From: Bacteroidales bacterium | GTDB taxonomy: Bacteria; Bacteroidota; Bacteroidia; Bacteroidales; UBA10428 | Reading direction: 5' to 3' | NCBI GenBank assembly: GCA_016926235.1 | Contig: JAFGOZ010000663.1 | Location: 1 to 7,433, forward strand | Length of the DNA stretch: 7,433 nt | In this document: piece after piece, positions 1-6,920 of the stretch | How positions within the stretch are numbered: position 1 is the first letter of the stretch | How the letters are laid out: every line of letters starts with the position of its first letter | Made by a program: the position numbers and the translations under genes | The notes under the pieces: model-generated | The model's input: the letters and a program-made list of their open reading frames with translations, nothing else | Database searches by the model: none | Told to the model about the DNA's origin: nothing

Positions 1-154
1 GTGCATGACAAAAGTTATGCTTTAAACATTGTTAATTAGGTTACAAAACGCTGTTGACCATGTAACTGAGGGGGCGGAGCTGTATAAAAAAGGTAGAAAA
101 AATTTAAAAATGCTCTCGCATTGTGAAAAATCGAACATATTAAACTAAGTAAAA
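1..154. other. Non-coding leader upstream of the FISUMP gene
   Basis: No reading frame of useful length crosses this stretch; the frame open from base 1 closes at base 39. Two small inverted repeats are visible. GTTACA at 40-45 pairs with TGTAAC at 61-66 (15-base loop), and AATGC at 109-113 pairs with GCATT at 118-122 (loop TCTC), the latter lying in the probable 5' untranslated region. A GC-rich patch at 69-81 stands out from the AT-rich surroundings. I found no exact match to the Bacteroidetes -7 promoter element (TAnnTTTG), so the promoter is not placed. The segment just before the start codon, AAACTAA followed by an A-rich spacer, closely resembles the one before the gene at 4553. Confidence 0.5.
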
Positions 155-2797
155 ATGAAAATAAAATTTTGTCTTGTTTTTTTTATAGTGGTTAGTTATT
201 TTGGCTCATTTGCACAAAATTATTTGCTCAATTTTAAAGATGCAAATTCGGGTTCATTCCCTGATAGCATATATATTGAAAATCTGTCGACAAACGAAGT
301 AATTGCATTAGCAGGAAACCAAACACTAAGTTTAGTTGAAAAAACGGCAATAGCAAATGATCACTTTTTTGAAAAAAACAGTATAAAAATATTCCCTAAT
401 CCGTTTGTTGATTATTGCAATATTGTTTTTAACATGCCTCGTTCGGGTGGAATATTGGTAAACATAAATGATTTAACCGGGAAACGAATTGTTAGTAAAG
501 AACTTTTTATTGAACAAGGGTTAAATAACCTATCGTTAAGTGGTTTAATGATGGGGGCTTATATTGTAAACATAAATTCTAATTCTTCATTAATTAACGA
601 ATCAACTTTAATTTTTTCGAAAAATAACAATGGATCAGAGCCTAAAGTTGAATTAATAAATTTTACTTCAACCAATATTTCGAAATCGCAAGAGGTTGAT
701 TTTTTAGAAAATAGGTTTAAATACAATGATGGGCAAATTTTATTAATTAAAGCACTTTTCGAAGACGACATTACGATAACAACACTTGTGCCCACCACCG
801 ATCAAACGGTTGAATTTGTTTTTTCGGACTGTATTGACATGAATGGACAAACGTATGCTACGGTTGTTATTGGAGATCAGATATGGATGGCTGAAAATTT
901 AAATTTAGAACTACAAGAAGGATCGTGGGAGAATGGTGAGTTTAGCAAATTGTATCCTTTAGATGTAAATAGTCGCATATGTCCTTCGGGGTGGCATATT
1001 CCTTCGTATCACGACTGGCTTGAACTTTCGGACTATTTAGGCGGTGATGAATTATCGGGAGAAAAGTTAAAGTCAAATAATACTTGGTACGAATCGGATG
1101 TTCAGGGCAATAACATAAGTGGTTTTTCGGCTTTGCCAGGAGGGTTTTATATTCCGGACAGCACACTTTATTACGATAGGTATTTTGGTGGTTACTGGTG
1201 GAGCAACACCGAATATGCCGAAGGCGAATATGTTGGTTGCAGGCTATCGTTCGACTCAAAAGAAATGACATATTACGCTATACCACAAGAATATGGTTTA
1301 TCGGTTAGATGTATAAAAGACAGCATTGGCGGAACAGCAAAAAGTGTACCTACAGTAGTTACACTAATTGCTACCGATATTACAGAAAACAGTGCACTTA
1401 TGGGAGGCAGTGTAACCAAAAGCGGAGGCGTTTCGGTTACTCAGCGTGGTATTTGTTGGAGTAAAACCAATACTCAACCAGATTTTAATGATAGTTTTAG
1501 TATTAATGACTCTGGTTTGGGTGAATTTTATAATTTGTCAAATAATTTGGAAAGCAATACAATATATTTTTACAGAGCTTATGCTACAAATATGATTGGT
1601 ACTGCATTTGGAGTAACTTACGTTTTACAAACAGCCTCACCAGATATTGAACTACCAACTGTTATTACCGGCTTGGCAAGAGAAATCCAACAACATGGTG
1701 CAAGGCTTTACGGTGAATTACTTTCAACCGGAGGCGATCCTTTTACACAAAGAGGAATGTGTTGGAGTAAATCTGCGTCACCCAGTATAAATGACCACAT
1801 TTCCATTATTAGTCAGGGATTAGGACAATATTCAGCTTTAGCATACGATTTAGAAGTAAATACAACCTATTACTACAGAGCCTATGCCACTAATGGCAAA
1901 GGTACCTCATATGGACAAATTAAGAGTTTCAAAACAAAGGATGAAGAAAACATTGAAGACCTGCCAGAACCACCGGTAGCCGCCACTTGGCTTATATTGA
2001 ATATTACTGAAAATAGTGCAACATTTTATGGGTCTGCGACACCATTTAATTCTGAAGAAATTACAAACAGAGGTTTTCTGCTTGGGCAAAGTCCTGATTT
2101 TTTTGATCAGGAAATAAATTGCGGAACAGGAGAAGGTGACTTTAGCAATAACACAACAAACCTATTACCCGAAACCAAGTATTATGTAAAAGCTTTTGCC
2201 GAAAATAATTATGGTAGGGACTATGGAATTATCTTAACATTTGTGACAAAATCTACACCTGATATTAGTGAGGTTACAATTGGCAGCCAGACCTGGATGA
2301 AATACAACCTTGATATCGATGTCGGTGAAGGTTGTTGGGACAATGCTCCTTATGGTAAATTTTATACATGGGAAGCAGCAATGAATGCATGCCCAACCGG
2401 TTGGCATTTGCCCAGTGATGAAGAGTGGAAACAATTAAAAGATTATTTGATTTCAAATGGTTACAATTATGATGAAACTACAGAGGGAAATAAAATTGCA
2501 AAAGCACTTGCAAGTAATACAGATTGGGAAACAACGAACTTTCCATTTCCAAATGGAAATATCGGCCAGAATCTAGAATTAAATAACAAAAGTGGTTTTA
2601 ACGCTTTACCTGCAGGTTATACAAACCCACTGGCAGGAGGAACGCCTATGGCAAAAGGTAGCAACTGTTTTTTCTGGACGACATACAATGGAGAGTATTC
2701 TTCTAAAGTCTACAACTTATCTTATATGTCAACCGGTCTCTTTGCAAATGAAGAAAGTAAAGAATTTGGCTATTCTGTACGTTGTATCAAAGATTAA
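155..2797 (+). CDS. Exported multidomain protein: sorting-like module, FISUMP, three fibronectin-like repeats, FISUMP
   Basis: The product has 880 residues. Residues 1-20 are a signal peptide (MKIK n-region, hydrophobic core, predicted cut before Gln21). Residues 72-156 resemble a T9SS type A sorting domain (IKIFPNP, then DLTGKRIV, then LMMGAYIVNI), but it sits near the N-terminus rather than at the C-terminal end. Residues 225-389 form a FISUMP domain (GQTYATVVIGDQIWMAENL, CPSGWHIP, YWWSNTEY, GLSVRCIKD). Residues 398-494, 500-594 and 606-699 are three fibronectin-like repeats (TQRGICWSK/TQRGMCWSK/TNRGFLLGQ and YFYRAYATN/YYYRAYATN/YYVKAFAEN). Residues 703-880 are a second FISUMP domain (VTIGSQTWMKYNL, CPTGWHLPSDEEW, YSVRCIKD), which ends the protein. 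The start is favoured because it gives a good signal peptide and has an A-rich leader. FISUMP proteins are abundant surface or periplasmic proteins of mostly unknown role; no catalytic function is claimed. It is the first gene of a probable three-gene operon. Confidence 0.93.
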   Translation: MKIKFCLVFFIVVSYFGSFAQNYLLNFKDANSGSFPDSIYIENLSTNEVIALAGNQTLSLVEKTAIANDHFFEKNSIKIFPNPFVDYCNIVFNMPRSGGILVNINDLTGKRIVSKELFIEQGLNNLSLSGLMMGAYIVNINSNSSLINESTLIFSKNNNGSEPKVELINFTSTNISKSQEVDFLENRFKYNDGQILLIKALFEDDITITTLVPTTDQTVEFVFSDCIDMNGQTYATVVIGDQIWMAENLNLELQEGSWENGEFSKLYPLDVNSRICPSGWHIPSYHDWLELSDYLGGDELSGEKLKSNNTWYESDVQGNNISGFSALPGGFYIPDSTLYYDRYFGGYWWSNTEYAEGEYVGCRLSFDSKEMTYYAIPQEYGLSVRCIKDSIGGTAKSVPTVVTLIATDITENSALMGGSVTKSGGVSVTQRGICWSKTNTQPDFNDSFSINDSGLGEFYNLSNNLESNTIYFYRAYATNMIGTAFGVTYVLQTASPDIELPTVITGLAREIQQHGARLYGELLSTGGDPFTQRGMCWSKSASPSINDHISIISQGLGQYSALAYDLEVNTTYYYRAYATNGKGTSYGQIKSFKTKDEENIEDLPEPPVAATWLILNITENSATFYGSATPFNSEEITNRGFLLGQSPDFFDQEINCGTGEGDFSNNTTNLLPETKYYVKAFAENNYGRDYGIILTFVTKSTPDISEVTIGSQTWMKYNLDIDVGEGCWDNAPYGKFYTWEAAMNACPTGWHLPSDEEWKQLKDYLISNGYNYDETTEGNKIAKALASNTDWETTNFPFPNGNIGQNLELNNKSGFNALPAGYTNPLAGGTPMAKGSNCFFWTTYNGEYSSKVYNLSYMSTGLFANEESKEFGYSVRCIKD
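368..622 (+). other. Region encoding an internal T9SS type A sorting-like module
   Basis: This part of the 880-residue protein (residues 72-156) has the marks of the Por secretion C-terminal sorting family. It has a K-I-F-P-N-P opening, an I-N-D-L-T-G-K turn and a final L-x-x-G-A-Y-I-V-N-I strand. In true T9SS cargo this domain is the last part of the protein and is removed on export. Here more than 700 residues follow it, so it probably works as a structural beta-sandwich rather than an export tag. From memory, FISUMP proteins in this phylum can carry such a module near the N-terminus, so the arrangement may be a family trait rather than an accident. Confidence 0.75.
1346..2251 (+). repeat. 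Three tandem fibronectin-like repeats (protein level)
   Basis: Three units of about 95 residues lie between the two FISUMP domains. Units 1 and 2 are close to each other: both carry TQRG(I/M)CWSK, a G-L-G-(E/Q) turn and Y(F/Y)YRAYATN. Unit 3 is more diverged (TNRGFLLGQ, YYVKAFAEN). This pattern is common in exported Bacteroidetes proteins, where such repeats usually act as spacers or adhesive beta-sandwiches. The DNA of the units is diverged, so a recent duplication is unlikely. Confidence 0.85.
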
Positions 2798-2825
2798 TCC
2801 TCACTTTATTAAAAAGTACTAATCA

Positions 2826-4517
2826 ATGAATACATTTATGCCCATTACAATTGGCCTCATAATAATTATCACTTCGTTAGTTTCATATTCGCAACCACAA
2901 CGAAATACGACCAATTGGAATAATATAATAGATAATGAGCTGGACACATTAGATATTAACTATCCAATGCCAAACTCATTCTTTAATGAAAATGTAGCTG
3001 TTGCTTTACATGATAGTTTTAAAATCAATAATCCGGTAAATCTTCTTAAAGTACAATCAATGCAACTGTTAAACCATAAACGCATTGGTTATTCAATGGT
3101 ATTTAACTGTGAAGAATATTGGACCAATTTAAGTGAGGAAATTACTGAAAAAAATATTCCAAAACTAAAACAGTTGGTGCTTTATCCTTTAATTAGAAAC
3201 CGCGAAAGTCAAACCCAATTATACGAATGGGCAGCACCAACTATAAAGGCTGTTTGGAATGATAAATCTGATACAACACAAGCACTTGATCTTTTTGCAC
3301 TGTATAAAACAAACGAATATTTGAAGCAGTTTGATTTGGAGAATGAAAAGAAACGAGAAGAAGAGTTAATCATCTCGTTTCAAGAATATGACTGGTTTAA
3401 CCGATATGATGATGACGGAAAACTTTATGCATTTTGGTATCGCCGAATTTGTGAATTCCAAAAAGAAGGTCATGGCTTTTCGCTTGAAGATGCCCGATAT
3501 TGGACCAATGTGGCCTACAAATACATGTATGAAAATAGCAGTCAAAAAGCTAAAAAAATATTTGAGAAATTTCAAACGCTATGGTTAGAGAACAAAATTA
3601 CCAATGTTCCTGATTATTTCCTTAACAGAGGAAATTATATATATCATATTGAAAATGCCATCTATAGTAATAATGTTGATAAAATAGAAACTATGATTCA
3701 GCTATGTAACCTTGAGCTTAATATATTTTCAGAACAACTTTCATATGATATATTGTCAGATGCAATGCCTTGGTACTTAGGGAAAATAAAACCTGAAATG
3801 TTTACATTTTTATTTGCCAATGGGGTTGAGTTATCTCCACAGGCAGCCGAATGTTATATAAAGAAATGTATTCGTGAAGATAATTTAGAAATTCTTCAGT
3901 TCTTAACGGAAGTATGCAATGAATTCAAATCTGTATTTTTGTTTAAAAATGCAGACTATTTCTATTCAGATGATTTTTACCAACTCATATCTCAAAAAAA
4001 AGAACAAGAGGTAATCGCAAATATGCAAAGGGCTCTTGATAGTGGTGGGTTTGATGCATTATCAAAAACAGATGACAATCCATGGTTACTAACACTTAAA
4101 AATTATTGTATTCCGGTAGAAGTAATGATGTTAAATCTATTTAAGAGAAAAGAAATTCATTTTTCAACCATTGAATTATTTTTAAAGAATGGGGCCAATC
4201 CAAACGCGATAGATAATAAGGGGATAAGTGCAATTATGTGGGCTAGTTTTAATGGAGACACAAACCTTGTACGACTTTTAAAAAAATACGGTACCAATAT
4301 TGAAGCATCAGGAATTATTAAAAAAGATACAATTCAGGATATAACCTATGACGATCCTTTAAATATTGCAGTAATTAAAGGTGATTTTGAAATGGTTAAA
4401 TTTTATGTAGAAGAATGCAAATATCTTGACAAGGTATTAATTGATACTCCAATTAAATATGCAAAACGAATGAAGAGGGATACAATCGAAGAGTATTTGA
4501 GATCGAATAATAACTAG
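2826..4517 (+). CDS. Exported protein of unknown function with C-terminal ankyrin-like repeats
   Basis: The product has 563 residues. Residues 1-22 form a signal peptide (hydrophobic stretch IGLIIIITSLVS, predicted cut after S-Y-S, before Gln23). The n-region has no lysine or arginine, and an alternative start at Met5 (base 2838) would also give a signal peptide. Residues 24-270 match no family I recognise; they are rich in aromatic and charged residues and look largely helical. Residues 446-563 look like ankyrin repeats: IELFLKNGANPNAIDNKG, then AIMWASFNGDTNLVRLLKK, then PLNIAVIKGDFEMVKFYVE. A weaker repeat-like stretch lies at about 275-360 (AIYSNNVDKIETMIQLC, CIREDNLEILQFLTEVC). Ankyrin repeats bind proteins, so a scaffold or partner-binding role in the periplasm is plausible but unproven. 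The gene starts 28 bp after the FISUMP gene and ends 35 bp before the GldK-like gene, suggesting co-transcription. There is no visible Shine-Dalgarno sequence. Confidence 0.88.
   Translation: MNTFMPITIGLIIIITSLVSYSQPQRNTTNWNNIIDNELDTLDINYPMPNSFFNENVAVALHDSFKINNPVNLLKVQSMQLLNHKRIGYSMVFNCEEYWTNLSEEITEKNIPKLKQLVLYPLIRNRESQTQLYEWAAPTIKAVWNDKSDTTQALDLFALYKTNEYLKQFDLENEKKREEELIISFQEYDWFNRYDDDGKLYAFWYRRICEFQKEGHGFSLEDARYWTNVAYKYMYENSSQKAKKIFEKFQTLWLENKITNVPDYFLNRGNYIYHIENAIYSNNVDKIETMIQLCNLELNIFSEQLSYDILSDAMPWYLGKIKPEMFTFLFANGVELSPQAAECYIKKCIREDNLEILQFLTEVCNEFKSVFLFKNADYFYSDDFYQLISQKKEQEVIANMQRALDSGGFDALSKTDDNPWLLTLKNYCIPVEVMMLNLFKRKEIHFSTIELFLKNGANPNAIDNKGISAIMWASFNGDTNLVRLLKKYGTNIEASGIIKKDTIQDITYDDPLNIAVIKGDFEMVKFYVEECKYLDKVLIDTPIKYAKRMKRDTIEEYLRSNNN
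4161..4514 (+). repeat. Region encoding ankyrin-like repeats
   Basis: About three repeats are visible at residues 446-563 of the upstream-starting protein. The clearest hallmark is the N-G-A-N-P-N-A-I-D-N-K-G turn followed by a helix pair with F-N-G-D-T-N-L-V-R-L-L. The third unit is degenerate, and an insertion of about 15 residues (around 493-508) separates it from the second. Repeat boundaries are approximate. Confidence 0.75.
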
Positions 4518-4552
4518 TTTTCTCAAATTCCAATTTTCAAAAACTAACAAAA

Positions 4553-6427
4553 ATGAGATATACAAAACATTTTCAGCTAGTAATCTTATTAATCTGCATT
4601 TTAAGTATGGTTGGATTAGCTCAAAATAAAAAAGATACCAAGCCTGTTGAATGGTCTGCGTCCGACATGGAAGTCTTTGGGTTTAATGATTATAAACCAT
4701 ATCCCAAAGTAGAGGAAGGAAGTAAAATAATTCCTGAAGGTTTTGTGTATATCAAAGGTGGTACATTTACAACTGGCAGTTGCCCACCAATAAAATATAC
4801 ACACGATGATTCAACGTTGTGGGCAGAACCGAATTCATGCAGAATTTCTATTGTTTCATTTATCATGAAAGAAACGGAAGTAACCAATAGAGAGTATCGT
4901 GAGTTCGTTCATTGGGTGCGTGATTCAATCGCCAGGGAATTACTTTACAATAGTGACAATCCATGGGCACAATACTATAAAATAGTTGATGATGATGGTA
5001 ATATTCAAGGTCTAGATTGGAATGAACAGATCGATTGGGCCGATACTGTATCGCTAGCATCAATGTTTATTCCTCCTGATCTCAGGTTCTTTGGAATAAT
5101 GGAGCATAATACCGATGCTTTTAAATACAAAATGAATAATACAGAAGTATCGGTGTATCCTGACACTTTGTGTTGGATTTATAATGTACCATACAATGAT
5201 TATCTCGCAATTAATTATTTTTGGCATCCTGATTTTGATAACTATCCGGTAGTTGGTGTTTCAATAGAACAAGCACAAGCATTTTGTCATTGGAAAACAA
5301 AAATGGAATGGTCTCATGAAAAGCCATTTGGCTATTACCGATTGCCAACCGCTGCAGAATATGAATTTGCAGCTATACAACCAGTTGATAAAATGAATAA
5401 CGAAAATCATTACAGAAAAGAAATTTTCTTTTCCGGAAATAAAATCAATAAATACAATTATTCTATAGGCTGGAACAATTCGGATAGTATTGCGACTGAT
5501 ATTCCTACCAAGGAAAAACATAAGGAAAAATACTATCATCGTGTTTTAAACAACAATACTACATTCTTAACAAGCTTCAATACCGGAGGCATTTTTTCTA
5601 ACAATGGAATGCACATTATTAAAGATAATGCCGATGGATTTTCATTTACATCACCTGTAGGTTTTTATGCAAAGAATCATGAAGGATTATACGATTTACA
5701 AGGAAATGTTGCAGAATGGACAAGTTCTGTTTTTTACCCATATAATGTCATTTATAATGCAATTAATTATTTGATCGATTTTTTTCCAATTTTGAGTATT
5801 CCTAATTACTATTCAATACCAGACGATTTACAAGAAAAATTTTATGAAGCTAAAAATTCAATTGATTTTTTGAAAATACTTTCGTCTCTAAAAATTAAAT
5901 ATTATCAAACTACAGAACCAGACGTTAACACATTTACTGAAACAATTAAGAACAATGTTGGTATACAACAAGATGATGGTAAAATAAGGTTTACAAAAAG
6001 TTTCAGTTCTAATACTATTGAAACACATGATTCAATATCATTTGTACCAGTTGGACGAATTTATTTAGATGATTCAATTTTTATCGCTGTTCCAATCGAC
6101 TCAATTACCAACCGTGATTGGATTAAGAATTATATTGAAATATCAAAAACTAAATTAGTCAACTCAATATCCGATAAAAACAAAAGAATAGAGTATTGTA
6201 AAAAGATTGATTCTGACACATATGCTCTTTTTGATATTCTTGACAGAATAGATGATTTATTAATACGCTCAAAAAGACTGAACCAACGAAATATTGTCAA
6301 AGGCGGATCATGGGCTCATAACTTCGACCATACAAATCCTTATTTGAACCATTGCTTAAAACCTAATCAAACACGGAGCTATGTTGGGTTTAGGTATGTT
6401 GCTACTGTTCTGGGATCGACTAACTAA
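4553..6427 (+). CDS. GldK/PorK-like protein (FGE-sulfatase fold), divergent, with large insertion
   Basis: The product has 624 residues. Residues 1-23 form a signal peptide (predicted cut G-L-A before Gln24). There is no lipobox cysteine, whereas canonical GldK/PorK is a lipoprotein. GldK-like landmarks run in order: GFVYIKGGTFTTGS (63-76), ETEVTNREYREFVHWVRDSI (107-126), VYPDTLCWIY (201-210), NYFWHPDFDNYPVVGVS (221-237), AFCHWKT (243-249), YRLPTAAEYEF (262-272), GLYDLQGNVAEWTS (378-391), VKGGSW (582-587) and GFRYVATVLG (612-621). GldK forms a periplasmic outer-membrane-associated ring with GldN in the T9SS. The paired cysteines used by formylglycine-generating enzymes after GGS are absent, so enzymatic activity is unlikely, as for GldK itself. 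About 190 residues separate NVAEW and VKGGSW, where I recall about 45-50 in GldK. The ATG at 4553 follows an AAACTAA plus A-rich leader like that of the first gene. It may be a paralogue with a changed role rather than the core T9SS component, since no gldL, gldM or gldN is seen nearby. Confidence 0.88.
   Translation: MRYTKHFQLVILLICILSMVGLAQNKKDTKPVEWSASDMEVFGFNDYKPYPKVEEGSKIIPEGFVYIKGGTFTTGSCPPIKYTHDDSTLWAEPNSCRISIVSFIMKETEVTNREYREFVHWVRDSIARELLYNSDNPWAQYYKIVDDDGNIQGLDWNEQIDWADTVSLASMFIPPDLRFFGIMEHNTDAFKYKMNNTEVSVYPDTLCWIYNVPYNDYLAINYFWHPDFDNYPVVGVSIEQAQAFCHWKTKMEWSHEKPFGYYRLPTAAEYEFAAIQPVDKMNNENHYRKEIFFSGNKINKYNYSIGWNNSDSIATDIPTKEKHKEKYYHRVLNNNTTFLTSFNTGGIFSNNGMHIIKDNADGFSFTSPVGFYAKNHEGLYDLQGNVAEWTSSVFYPYNVIYNAINYLIDFFPILSIPNYYSIPDDLQEKFYEAKNSIDFLKILSSLKIKYYQTTEPDVNTFTETIKNNVGIQQDDGKIRFTKSFSSNTIETHDSISFVPVGRIYLDDSIFIAVPIDSITNRDWIKNYIEISKTKLVNSISDKNKRIEYCKKIDSDTYALFDILDRIDDLLIRSKRLNQRNIVKGGSWAHNFDHTNPYLNHCLKPNQTRSYVGFRYVATVLGSTN
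5729..6286 (+). other. Lineage-specific insertion within the GldK-like gene
   Basis: Residues 393-578 interrupt the conserved core between NVAEWTSS and VKGGSW. The segment starts with an aromatic, hydrophobic stretch (YNAINYLIDFFPILSIP) followed by probable helices and a charged C-terminal part (DKNKRIEYCKK, LDRIDDLLIRSKRLNQR). No known domain is recognised. The DNA is strongly AT-rich. The reading frame stays open throughout, so this is not debris. The exact ends are set by where the GldK pattern stops and resumes. Confidence 0.6.
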
Positions 6428-6920
6428 TATTTCGTTTGAAGTGACAGAAATACAACAAGTCTAATAATAGTTGAATCCAAAATATAAATAAGCATATGGG
6501 AAAGCATCGCGTCTGTTTTACTTTTGATAATAGCTGGAATCAATAATTTTTAGAAGAAGCATTTTCAGAAAAATCCACATTAGAAAGTGCAAGATTTCAT
6601 TTAAATGACTACCAAAAGGATAATATTAGAAATATTGAGATTAAAGTAATTACAAGTAATTGTCCACAACTACAAGTAACCTAGAACCAGAAGGTATTTT
6701 AAGCAAAATATTTATATTTTTCGTTTCACATCCCTCTTTCTTATAATTAGCAATATTTGGTTTTCAGTTAGGCAATTATGATTTTTATGTTAGGGAGTAT
6801 CGGGGTGTCCTATTATTCAGATAAAACTGACTTGCTTAGGAATATCGAATTGAAACATTTTTTATCTGGTTCTAGGTCTAAAAACATCAAATAAGAAATA
6901 AATATCGTTGCGCTGCAAAT
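6428..6920. other. Gene-poor AT-rich spacer after the three-gene cluster
   Basis: No intact gene is visible on either strand. It contains a short broken reading frame (6496-6684, described separately) and a 38-codon frame at 6778-6894 starting MIFMLGSIGVSYYSDK. That frame resembles nothing I know and is probably chance. I see no convincing terminator hairpin after the GldK-like gene and no exact Bacteroidetes promoter element. The 3' end of the stretch borders the FISUMP remnant, so the whole interval may be decayed gene sequence. Confidence 0.6.
6496..6684 (+). pseudogene. Possible small gene broken by an in-frame stop (doubtful)
   Basis: An ATG at 6496 opens a frame reading MGKHRVCFTFDNSWNQ, then a TAA at 6544. 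The same frame then continues for 45 more codons (FLEEAFSEKSTLESARFHLN onward) to a TAG at 6682. Apart from the TAA, the frame would encode about 62 residues of ordinary-looking composition. I recognise no family. In AT-rich DNA an open stretch of 45 codons can arise by chance, so this is only a candidate relic. Confidence 0.2.

Noticed and set aside
942..1271. A 109-codon reverse-strand open frame
   Set aside because: It lies opposite the first FISUMP domain, whose conserved motifs establish the + strand frame. The antisense frame is a by-product.
2592..2822. A 76-codon open frame across the end of the first gene
   Set aside because: It overlaps the second FISUMP domain in another frame and has no recognisable content.
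4496..4522. Possible Bacteroidetes promoter before the GldK-like gene (TTTG at 4496-4499, TAGTTTTC at 4515-4522)
   Set aside because: The -7 element has a mismatch and the spacing of 15 bases is shorter than the usual 19-21. The short gap fits read-through from the upstream gene better.
4553..6427. Active formylglycine-generating enzyme or sulfatase modifier
   Set aside because: The catalytic cysteine pair expected shortly after GGS is absent, and the specific signatures point to GldK rather than to an enzyme.
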